Shown in pieces: positions 1 to 8,759 of a stretch of DNA of 64,000 bases. This DNA is from Pleurostoma richardsiae (taxonomy: Eukaryota > Ascomycota > Sordariomycetes > Calosphaeriales > Pleurostomataceae): NCBI GenBank assembly GCA_030052745.1, contig JANBVO010000005.1:310001-374000 (forward strand). The letters are read 5' to 3'. The translations under genes and the position numbers were made by a program. Position 1 is the first letter of the stretch; the number at the start of each line of letters is the position of its first letter. The notes below the pieces were generated by a model. It made no database searches, was not told the origin of the DNA, and saw only the letters and a list, made by a program, of their open reading frames with translations.

Positions 1-613
1 CTAGGGTTGTTGGCGATGGCTAGAGCTTTTGTCAAACTAGGCTATCTCAAGACCGTGGCGCAGATCGAGGGATATCTAGAGCTCGTCTCGGTAAATCAAC
101 TGACATGCTCTGTGTTGATGCTTGTCGCTAACTGTGGTAGCCACTGTGCCTCTCCGAGCAGCAGGTGAGAGACTTCCTCAGCGATGTCAAGGCGCAGGCT
201 AAGATCGCTTGTCCCCGGCTCAACCCTGCTATCAGCATCTCTGAAGGCAGAAAGCGCTCCAGCCCTGGCAAGAAAAATGTTGAGCGTCAGAAGAAAGTGT
301 AGGACAATCCCTGCCAACACCCACCCCCCAAACGATAATTTCCCTGTCTACTGACTCTGGACGAATTAGCCTCGCCGACAGGCCATTCAAGTGCTCAGTG
401 AATGGGTGCACGAAGTCGTACACACAGAGGCCGGGTCTTTCGCGTCATCTCAGATATGACCACGACAATGGCAAAGTAACGACTTATATCTGTGAGTCCC
501 CCGGCTGTAGGTACCAGAACAAGCGGCTGGATCTGCTACGAGAGCACTGGAAAACAAAACACAAGGGAGATCCCATGCCGCCCGCCCTGATTTCCAGGAA
601 GAAAAGGTCATGA
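1..613 (+). pseudogene. C2H2 zinc-finger protein, 5'-truncated, probably frameshifted
   Basis: The reading frame is open from base 1, is joined over a 50-bp intron (91-140, GTAAAT...CTAAC...TAG) and ends at a TAG at 300-302. A second frame opens at 284 and runs to TGA at 611-613. It carries two zinc-finger-like units, CSVNGC-x12-HLRYDH and CESPGC-x12-HWKTKH, followed by a basic tail. The two frames overlap at 284-302, where the protein could continue without a gap if one base were shifted, so a single-base indel is the simplest reading. No intron in the right phase was found to join them. It could instead be two separate remnants, or an assembly error. Function is unknown beyond likely nucleic-acid binding. 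The start lies outside the window. Confidence 0.45.
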
Positions 614-1345
614 AAAGTTAGTCGAAATGCGCGACGTCGTTTCGGCAGTCGACTGCGGGTGCCTGACTCAGCTATGGATTGTGTATACGGTCGTGGACCG
701 CCAGCAGGATGGGCATTGTCGGGGACAGTTCGCGGCGTTTGGTATAAGGGTGAATGGCGGCCCGCGGAAGGGAACGGCTCGATAGAGCTGGAGGTGTAGG
801 AAACATATCGGAGTCTGAAAATATGCCGAAGCCTCGTTTGGAAATATCCCACCTCAGTTGTAGCCATAGTCAAGATCCTTCAGCTGGCCGACTATCGTCA
901 AGGCTCTGTGTGTTAGATAATTTGCGACATAGCCTTCTCGGCAGAAAGAAATGCTATAGGGCACTACGGGATATGACAAATAACCCCTTTAAGGACAAGA
1001 CAGCACGACTGTCCCAAAAAGTTGTCTGATACTACATCGCCGCGCCCACGATTGTAGGTACGCGCCACCCCACTGACGCTTACCGGATCAACTATCAGCA
1101 ACTCCCTACGGAATTCTGATGCCAGTGCTGAATGATTCAAACCTGTGGAGCTGAACATGGTGGCACGAGACTATGCGGCGAGATTTTCTATCTTCAAAAC
1201 CGCAGCTATTACAGTCAGTTCACCATGCCGGCAAAGACCGCTTGAATTGTCCTGTTATCTATACCGTAGCCATCAGACGCCTAGACCATGATGTTGATGC
1301 CGCTTGAATCACAACCTTCACCCCCAAGCTCCAGCGTTAAGGGCT
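614..1345. other. Intergenic, no gene recognised
   Basis: Only short open frames are present, the longest about 90 codons at 754-1029, with no family signature. The stretch lies between the C2H2 remnant and the 3' end of the Maf gene. Confidence 0.6.
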
Positions 1346-2308
1346 TCAAAAGTCCTCCTCCTCGCTCTCCCCATCTTCCTCCTCCTCCCCCTGCCGGAAC
1401 ACCACCTTCTCCGCCAGCGCCAGGCACCTCCGCACCGGCAGCCCCACGACGTTGTCCACCCCGCCCTCCAGCCTCTCCACCAGCAGCATCCCGCCCATGC
1501 CCTGCACCGCGTACCCGCCCGCCTTGTCCGCGCCCTCCCGGGTCCTCACGTACGCCTCGATGACGCTGTCGGGCAGGCCGCCCGCCTCGCTCGCGAAGAA
1601 CACCTTGGTCTCCTCGGTGTGCGCGGCCATCTCGTAGCCGGGGTGGCTCGCGTCCGCCTTGGGCGCCAGCACGCACACGCTGGTCAGCACGCGGTGCACG
1701 CGCGTGTCGCGCAGGTGCCGCAGCATGCGCACGTGCTCGGCCTCGGACCGCGGCTTCTCGAGCACGCGGCCCTCGCGGGTGACGATCACGGTGTCGGCGG
1801 CGATGACGAGGTCCGGGTCCGTGGGGACCGGGGGGGCGCTGGCTCCGGCTGCCTCGGCATCCTGCTGCTGCTGCTCGAGGGCCGCCTCGTACACGTCCAG
1901 GCACTTCTGCCGCGCGGTCGCGGAGACGTACTCGAAGGGGCCGTACTCGGCCTTGGAGAGATTCTCGGGCTTGGTGGAGGGCTGGATCTCGAGGTTCGTG
2001 AGGCCGACCTGTGGTGTGGAAAGAAGCGGTTAGTTACTCGCTGGCGGTGGGAAAGCCAGACTGCGTGCGCGTCTGCCTGAAGGTGGGAGGGGGGCTGAGG
2101 TTACCTGGGCGAGGAGTGCCCTTCTCCGCGGCGACGCCGAGGCGAGGATGACTCTCTTGGTCTTGAGGTACTTGATGATGGGCAGCTCGAGGGGCAGGGG
2201 AGGGTTCCCCTTGCGGACGGGGGCGGTCTGCCGGATGGGGATGCCGTGCTCTGCGGCGGCTACGGAGTAGTCCGGAGGCGGGTCGGACGGAATTGAGTTG
2301 TCAGCCAT
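1346..2308 (-). CDS. Maf/ASMTL-type nucleoside triphosphate pyrophosphatase
   Basis: The model has two exons, complement(1346-2008, 2105-2308), and encodes 288 residues. The intron reads GTAACC...CACAG in phase 0. The Maf family hydrolyses non-canonical or modified nucleoside triphosphates to monophosphates (house cleaning), in the cytosol. The substrate loop ILASASPRR is at about residues 54-62 and spans the region just before the exon junction. The family motif AADTVIV is at about 114-120 and a GGYAVQGMGG segment at about 210. Compared with bacterial Maf, the protein has a roughly 50-residue N-terminal extension and an acidic tail (EEEEDGESEEEDF), both usual in fungal members. It is divergent from the bHLH gene across a 402-bp shared promoter. 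Family assignment is firm; the exact nucleotide preference is not visible. Confidence 0.92.
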
Positions 2309-2710
2309 TGTGGGATGGGGCAGTATTGGGTTTATTGCGTGTAGTAAGAGAGGGCTCGGCAGGACGATGCTGCAGATCTAGGATTGAGACCGGTGACGTT
2401 GAAACAATGCCGTCGTCTTAAACTACTGCTACCCCACAGAATCCTTGACCTTTTTTCTTATCTTATCGGCAGTTCGCACCCCCTGGCTGCCATGGTGCCT
2501 GCGGGGGTGGGTCGCCTCAGGGAACGTTCCGCGTGGGAATTTACCGATCACAGGGCCCTTCCCGCAATCACATGTCACAAAGTCAGCCGCTCCAAGACAC
2601 CTCTCGGTGCAGCCTCTTGTCCTCTTTCCATACTGTGCAGATCCCCAGCAGTTATAACCTTCTCCTTCTACACCGGTGTCGTCGCTGCGTCAAGTACCTA
2701 AAGAGCAAAC
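2309..2710. promoter_or_regulatory. Bidirectional promoter, Maf gene / bHLH gene
   Basis: These 402 bp separate two divergent start codons, so the stretch must hold both promoters and 5' UTRs. No clear TATA box is seen. Pyrimidine-rich tracts precede the bHLH start (2615-2690). Confidence 0.6.
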
Positions 2711-3204
2711 ATGTCCTCCCCTTCAAAATCAGCATCTCCGGCCCGCGATGGTGCCGGCGACGACAAACCTCGCCTGACCGAGGAGGAGAAGAAGCAGAAC
2801 CACATCGCATCAGGTACGGCCAAGCCCAAGAAGAGCCAAGCCTTCTGATCACGCATCATCGCACAGAACCTTTCCGCTGATATTGAATGCCGTCGGGCCA
2901 CAGAGCAGAAGAGACGCCAGGCCATTAGGGAGGGCTTCGACAGGCTCACCGAGCTGGTGCCGGGCCTGGAAGGCCAGGGCCGCTCCGAGGGCCTCGTGCT
3001 GAAGCGCACGGTCGAGTACATGCGCGAGCAGCTGGAGGAGCGGCGCAGGCTGGTCCAGCTGATCGAGCAGAACGGGGGCCAGGTCGACGACGCCGTCAAG
3101 AGGTGAGAAGTGCAACCCCGGCGCCCTGGAAGGTCGCGCTCTAATTCTGCCTGCGCAGAGCGTTGCTGCAGAGTGCGAACGGGACACCGAGAGGCAGGGG
3201 TTGA
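2711..3204 (+). CDS. bHLH transcription factor (INO4-like, small)
   Basis: The model has three exons, 2711-2813, 2904-3102 and 3159-3204, and encodes 115 residues. The basic/helix-loop-helix region covers about residues 25-85: KKQNHIASEQKRRQAIREGF (basic region plus helix 1, with the His/Glu/Arg set of E-box binders), a short loop, then GLVLKRTVEYMREQLEERRR as helix 2. The protein is almost only a bHLH domain, as in yeast Ino4, so it probably works as a heterodimer partner in the nucleus; that role is inference. Intron 1 splits the conserved Glu codon (G|AG). Intron 2 (GTGAGA...CTAAT...CGCAG) begins exactly where reading through would give an in-frame TGA. An alternative 101-residue form from intron retention would still contain the whole bHLH. 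Confidence 0.85.
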
Positions 3205-3503
3205 GTTCTGGGGATGCACGGTTCGCAGGATCACAGCGGCCGTGATTGCAGCCTAGAATGGAGCTTCGGGGCCACGGGGTCCCGGAGAATGCCCGTCCGC
3301 AATGTCCCCGGCGATATTCGGGAGGATGGGACGCGAGATGTCCGCGAGTGAGCATCCGTGAATGCACGCACGGCGCCGTCCCCCACGCTTGACGGGAGTA
3401 TGACTCACGAGGCAACGTGTTGGCGGGCAGCTGGACGGATAGCAGCGTCAAGATTGGCTGAGAGGAAGGGGCACAGGATGCGCGATTTGAGAGGGGTATA
3501 TAT

Positions 3504-5042
3504 CTATTGATATGTATCTACCTTGGTCTTCAAGAACTTCAGGAGATCGGTTGGGGTCATCTGTACACTCTTCGTCTGCGGCTCGGCATCTTTTGATCCG
3601 GGTATCCCACTGGTGTCTACGTTGACGGTGCCGCTCTGCACGTCTCTCGGGCCGACTACGACGATAGCCCCATAGCCTTTTAGCTTCGCCTCGCGAACTT
3701 TCAGTGATACACTGCGAGCGCTATCATCCAGGTCGACAGCTAATTGTGACGGATGTAAGATATCCGACGATGAATGTTCGTCGGCGATGACATCCCGCAG
3801 CCCTGCGGAGCCTAGCAGGATCTCGCGCGTCTGCCTGGCCATGGCCAAGACGGGCTCGGTGTCATTCACGGTGACGACCATGACCTGGCGAGGGTTAAGC
3901 CAGAACGGCCATTTGCCATCGTAATGCTCGATGAGCAGGGCCATCAATCTCTCCACAGAGCCCAGCACAGCCCTGTGGATCATGACCGGCCGTACACCTT
4001 CCCATATACCAAGAAGCTCGGGGTCTGTAGTCGACTCGCCCTTGCGCTCCAGCTCCGGGGCCGGCGCCTGATACTCCAGCTCGAATCTCTTCGGGAGCTG
4101 GAAGTCCAGCTGGACAGTCGCCGTCTGGTGCTCCTTGCCATCGGAGTCTTTGAGGATGATATCGATCTTCGGACCGTAGAACGCTCCGTCCCCCTCGTTG
4201 AGGGTCCAGCCCTGGCCGCTGTGGTCCAGGGCCTTCCTCAGCGCGTCCTCGGCCTGGCCCCACTCCTCCAGCGTGCCGATGTAGTGCTCCTCCGGCCGCG
4301 TCGACAGCACGAGCCGATATGGACCGAGGCGGAGGACCCCGTAGACGCGGCGGACGAAGTCGAGGGTTCGACGGATCTCGTCCTCGATCTGCGAGGGCCG
4401 GCAGAAGATGTGGCCGTCGTCTTGGTGGAAGCGGCGCACGCGCGTCAGACCGCTCAGCGCGCCCGAGTTCTCGTTGCGGTGCAGGGGGCTGAAGTCGGCG
4501 TAGCGGATCGGCAGCTCACGGTAGCTGTGGGTCTGGGCGGCGAAGATGAGGCAGTGGCCGGGACAGTTCATGGGTTTGAGGCCGTACTCGTCCTCCTCCT
4601 CGCTGCTGCTGCTCTTTTCCTCGGCGCTCTTGCGCTCCTCCAGTGAGCGGCTGGTCACTGTGAACATGTCGTCCGCATAGTTCTCCAGATGGCCGGACTT
4701 GGCCCACAAGGCCTTCTTGTAGATCGTGGGCGTGATGACCTCCTGGAAGCCATAGTGTACGTACTGTCTGCGCAGGAAGTCGACGAGGCGGTTGAATATG
4801 CGGGCGCCATTGGGCAGGAAGATCGGCGAGCCGGGGCTGTAGATCGAGGTGGTGAAGAGCTCCTGCTGCACGCCGAGAGTGCGGTGATCAGGCGGAAGTT
4901 TCGGGGCGGAGGAGCCTGTAGAGGAGGATGCGAGTCGGCGAGGACATCGCGGGACGAGCCGTGGTATTATTGGCGGGCGGGAAGAGGGCCGACACCTCCT
5001 CAGTGGAAGTGAGGAGCATCTCGCCGCCCTTACAGGGAGCAT
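3504..5042 (-). CDS. MST1: Threonyl-tRNA synthetase, mitochondrial
   Basis: A single exon of 512 residues. It charges mitochondrial tRNA-Thr with threonine. The N-terminus (about 45 residues, rich in Arg/Ser and without acids) is a mitochondrial targeting peptide. The class II core follows. The motif 1 region contains SPIFLPNGARIFNRLV and a Tyr/Phe-rich HYGFQEVITP. MNCPGHCLIF supplies the zinc-ligand Cys. Motif 2 is RVRRFHQDDGHIFC, and motif 3 is HRAVLGSVERLMALLIEH. A C-terminal anticodon-binding domain starts at WLNPRQVMVV. There is no N-terminal TGS/editing domain, as in yeast Mst1 and unlike cytosolic ThrRS. An acidic Ser/Glu insert (about residues 135-150) interrupts the core. The gene is divergent from the gene at 5824. 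Confidence 0.95.
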   Translation of the reverse strand: MLPVRAARCSSLPLRRCRPSSRPPIIPRLVPRCPRRLASSSTGSSAPKLPPDHRTLGVQQELFTTSIYSPGSPIFLPNGARIFNRLVDFLRRQYVHYGFQEVITPTIYKKALWAKSGHLENYADDMFTVTSRSLEERKSAEEKSSSSEEEDEYGLKPMNCPGHCLIFAAQTHSYRELPIRYADFSPLHRNENSGALSGLTRVRRFHQDDGHIFCRPSQIEDEIRRTLDFVRRVYGVLRLGPYRLVLSTRPEEHYIGTLEEWGQAEDALRKALDHSGQGWTLNEGDGAFYGPKIDIILKDSDGKEHQTATVQLDFQLPKRFELEYQAPAPELERKGESTTDPELLGIWEGVRPVMIHRAVLGSVERLMALLIEHYDGKWPFWLNPRQVMVVTVNDTEPVLAMARQTREILLGSAGLRDVIADEHSSSDILHPSQLAVDLDDSARSVSLKVREAKLKGYGAIVVVGPRDVQSGTVNVDTSGIPGSKDAEPQTKSVQMTPTDLLKFLKTKVDTYQ

Positions 5043-5823
5043 CTCGCTGTTGCCTGGCTGCCTTCGGCCCGGAACGCGGATCTGAGCATTGCTGCTGCAG
5101 GTCTTGAAGGTTCAGACGGCATCGCCAACGAGGTGCAGAAGAGCAGGGATTTAGGTGCAAAGCTCCTTGCCAGGAACGGCATAGCTCAGTGTTTTGGTGC
5201 TGCCGCTTCGGCAAGGGACAGCGACGCACACCCAAACGCGCATGACAGGGGTTTCTCTGGGTAGCAGTGGTGTCTCCTCGCACTGTACGATCACCCGCCA
5301 GTGCGCACACACCCGACGTCATCCACACAGTGAAGGCAGCCACCCAGCCACGCCCTCATCTCATCTATCTGGGATTCATTCATTCTCTCACAACCCTTGA
5401 CTGATGATTTATTCCTCGCTCGTTCACTAGAAGTGACTCGACTACTTCGGACATCAACTCTTCGACGTTGCATCTGCGGATACCTAGCTTGGTTTGCCTT
5501 GGCCCGTGTGACTCACTGCGCGCGAACCGCCTTTGAGCACCAAGAGCACCAAACAGCGGCGCCAACTCATCATATAAGTCGCTTCTGCCTTCGCTCGCTG
5601 CACGTTACCACATTCAAACTCCGAGTCGTGGCGCTTCGCTCTTACGAAGTCGCACGCTCAAAGAAACGCCCACCTTGCTGTTCCGAAGCCGCAGTGTCTG
5701 TCGAGTACATAATCCTCGGTTGCCACCTTCGCTGCCGGTCTTCTTGCCCGTTGGGGTCTGCAACTACCTTCGCGCAACCGCCTCCTTCTCCTCCTTGACA
5801 GGCTCGAGTCCTGATAGTCTGTC
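5043..5823. promoter_or_regulatory. Bidirectional promoter, MST1 / membrane protein gene
   Basis: These 781 bp lie between two divergent starts. There is a CATATAAG element near 5570 and CT-rich tracts just before the start at 5824 (about 5775-5805), typical of fungal 5' leaders. No coding signal is seen. Confidence 0.5.
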
Positions 5824-7566
5824 ATGTCGCGAAGACAAGAGGTACCGGTGGAAAGCTCCTGGCGCATGGTGGAAGGTGAACATGACAGCTTCGATACTTC
5901 CATCGTGCCTGATGACGATGGCTTTGTTATTTCCAGCGGACCGTCACAGCTGTCGTCAGGGTCGCAGGGCAACTGGAGTGTCGGAAGTTCTCAGGATCAC
6001 AGCACAATTCAAGACTTTGTGAACAAAGCCGATGAAGAGCAGGTCATTCTAAAGTCTCCCTTCCAACCCACCGTCCCGGGAGCAGTCCGGCGCAGCCCCA
6101 GGGAGAGTGTGAAGCACAGGTCACCGGATCCGGAGTTCTACATGCCGACGGTGGAGGTGGAGAGCCCGCGGCGCTCAAGCGCAACCTCGTCCAGAACAGT
6201 CAGACCCGTCGGCCGTCAGATCCTGCGGCGTCGCCAAGTCAACAATGATGATGACAGCCCTACGAAGCGACGCCGAGGCGAGCATTGGGATGCACGGAAA
6301 GGCTGGGGTCCCGGGACCGATGAGTCTCCGGGCGTCGCTGAACGCTTGGCGCGATCATTGCCAGGCGCTGTCTTTGACATCCTCGGATGGTTCTTCGGCG
6401 TGGTCGGCTTGGCGTTGCGATACGCGCAGAAGCCACTCGCCATCTGCCTCGCCATATACCTCTGTTTTGGCGGTCTCATTATCGCGCAAAACATGGCTAC
6501 CAAGTCGTTATACGCCTCGCTGTCACCCGTATGCCGCATTCCGGGAGCCTCCTTTCTGGACTTACCGTTCTGCCCGAAGATGCCTGGCGTTCCGAAAGGA
6601 GACGAACCCACCGAGAAGCCGGTGGAGTTTGCCGGGCTGATGGACGTACAGGACAAGTTCGAAGAAGTGCTAGAAAAGAGCGCTAACGGTGTCTCTCTCC
6701 CGATGGAGATGAAGCGATCCGAGGCGGCGATCCGGGACCTGCGGACTTTGGTCAGACACAGCGCTCTGCAAGGCAGGGATGAATTGGTCCTCGAGTTTGA
6801 CGGTTATGTCGACACGGCGAAGACTGCTTCAAACGGCCTGCAAAGATTCAATACGCACGTCGGCTCTGCAGTAGACTCCGTCATCAGTATCAACCGCTGG
6901 ACCTCACGGTACCTCGATGGACTCGTCGCTGCCGAGGAGCAGGCTCACGGGTGGCTGGAAGACTTCACCTCGTGGGTGTTCGCGCCCTTCCAGCCAGCCG
7001 TCTTCTCTGAGCACAACCTGCGCGACAAATACATCGAGCACACGGCGCTTGTCTCCGACAAGATCGGAGGTCTCATCCTTGAGGCGCAGGCCGTCCTGCT
7101 ATCGCTGGAGAAGGCGGAGGGCCACCTGGGGCTCATCTACGAGTTCGTGACGCGCGCGGAGAAGAGCGTACAGGCCGACAAGCACGAGATCCTGTGGACC
7201 CTCTGGACGCTCGTGGGGCGCAACTCGCGGCAGCTGCGTAGCCTGGACGGCCAGCTCAGCCTGCTGGCACGGGTCAACGCGCAGCGGACGGACGCGGTGG
7301 CGCAGGTGTCGGAGCTGATCGTGGAGCTGGAGAAGATCCAGGCCGGGCTGGACGACCTGCGCGAGAGGGTCGCGGAGCCGGGGCTGATGAGGGGCGTCAG
7401 CGGCCCGGGCGGCGACATGCCGCTCAGCGTGCACATCGAGACCATCAACCGCGGGGTGGAGCGGCTGGAGCAGGCGAGGAGCAGGATCCGGGCGATCGAG
7501 GACGACAGGATCCGGCAGGTGCTTGCGAGGGGGAGGGAGGAGGAGCGGCTGATTGACTCGGCGTAG
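5824..7566 (+). CDS. Membrane protein with C-terminal coiled-coil region, function unknown
   Basis: A single exon of 580 residues; I do not recognise the family. Residues 1-180 are polar and Ser/Pro/Arg-rich, with basic clusters (GRQILRRRQ, TKRRRGEH) that could act as nuclear targeting signals. Two close hydrophobic stretches follow at about 184-202 and 208-228 (AVFDILGWFFGVVGLAL; LAICLAIYLCFGGLIIA), so the protein is membrane-anchored, either by a hairpin or with one true span. The remaining 350 residues are mostly helical with heptad-like leucines (LRSLDGQLSLLARVN, VSELIVELEKIQAGLDDLRERV), suggesting a long helical bundle. Basic N-terminus, membrane anchor and helical tail would fit an endomembrane or nuclear-envelope protein, but that is only inference. 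Confidence 0.85.
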   Translation: MSRRQEVPVESSWRMVEGEHDSFDTSIVPDDDGFVISSGPSQLSSGSQGNWSVGSSQDHSTIQDFVNKADEEQVILKSPFQPTVPGAVRRSPRESVKHRSPDPEFYMPTVEVESPRRSSATSSRTVRPVGRQILRRRQVNNDDDSPTKRRRGEHWDARKGWGPGTDESPGVAERLARSLPGAVFDILGWFFGVVGLALRYAQKPLAICLAIYLCFGGLIIAQNMATKSLYASLSPVCRIPGASFLDLPFCPKMPGVPKGDEPTEKPVEFAGLMDVQDKFEEVLEKSANGVSLPMEMKRSEAAIRDLRTLVRHSALQGRDELVLEFDGYVDTAKTASNGLQRFNTHVGSAVDSVISINRWTSRYLDGLVAAEEQAHGWLEDFTSWVFAPFQPAVFSEHNLRDKYIEHTALVSDKIGGLILEAQAVLLSLEKAEGHLGLIYEFVTRAEKSVQADKHEILWTLWTLVGRNSRQLRSLDGQLSLLARVNAQRTDAVAQVSELIVELEKIQAGLDDLRERVAEPGLMRGVSGPGGDMPLSVHIETINRGVERLEQARSRIRAIEDDRIRQVLARGREEERLIDSA

Positions 7567-8759
7567 ATCAGAGGCTTGTGCTTGATGAAGATGACATATT
7601 TGGGAGTTACATGAGGCAACGATTCACGGCTTTGTGGCTATGACTCTGGCTTGGCCAGTGGCGTTTGGAGTTTCTTAACGACGATGGTTACAGCTCCTTT
7701 CTGTGGACTTAGCTAGCAACAAATGATACCCTGAGATTTCACACTTTACAAGAGGACGTACTGCCATTTTATCTTTTGCTTAGGAGGTTTCGCGTCTGAT
7801 GACGGGTTTGCGGCGTTGACAATGCGTCTGTCTCCATACCTCTTAGGTGGTGAGAGCAAGCAAAAACGACTACATGCTTTGAGCTTCTGAAAAGCCGGGG
7901 TCCGCCACTTGGAACGACGATAGCACTTGAGCTGGGATACGCGTCCCAGGCCTAGCTGACTGTTACGAGCTTCTGGCTTATGAATAGAGACCAACTATAA
8001 GAACTCGTGAAAAGGCCATTCAGCCAACTAGCAGCTGAGACTAGTTTATCGGGTTGGTCCACGAGATAGGAGGCTCTTCACTTGAAGTTGCCAGTTCCTC
8101 TTTGATAGTGGAAGAAAATGACTTTCCAGCGTTGATGCCTTTAGGAGCCAGCCGGCATCGCTAGAAAGAAAGCCAGTGGAAGGCGGCGAAAGCCGTTGTT
8201 AGTTTAGGACGGTGAAGCTCGAGTTCCGCCGCCTGTTTACTCGCGACAGTAAGCACTGTAAGGGTGAAGAGAGACCGAGCTATTCAATCAAAGTATCTCG
8301 GAGACAACCAACAGTCCAGCATCGCCCATCGAGCAGCTGCGTAATAAATAAAAAAACTTGGGAGCCATTAATCACCGATGCTTGTCAAGTTAATCTGCGA
8401 GGCCGTGAATAGATAGGGCAGAAGGGACGAAGATGCCCAGCCAATTTGGGGTGGTGGTGGCGCCGCACAGCGCCTGCTCATTGGGCGGATGGGCAGAGGA
8501 AGCCCACCTTATCAGCGGGATTGCGGGGTAAGGGAAGCTCATCCCACTGCAGCGGCACCAAAAACAGCTGAGGGGAGCTCTTGGACGGAGGGAGAGATAG
8601 ATATAAGGTCCATATCTTGTATCCAGGCTTTGATGTGCTCCAACCTGTAACACTCGCCCTGGTCTCTCCGCGTCGGGGCTCTCGGCGTCCCATACTTAGT
8701 CAGGCACACGCGTAGACAGACCTTCAGGCTGAAAAAGAGGGAGAGTCTGAGCTGCCAAA
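7567..8759. other. Intergenic and urease promoter
   Basis: No gene is seen in these 1.2 kb. The part next to urease contains a GATA-factor core (CTTATC on the + strand, about 8508-8513), with further GATA-containing sites near 8405 and 8596. GATA factors of the AreA/NIT2 family activate fungal nitrogen-scavenging genes, so nitrogen control of urease is plausible. Such short sites also occur by chance. Confidence 0.4.

Noticed and set aside
1281-2080. Long frames on both strands over the Maf gene (207 and 258 codons)
   Set aside because: They are GC-rich shadows of the Maf coding sequence with biased Arg/Gly/Pro/Ala composition; the Maf frame has family motifs.
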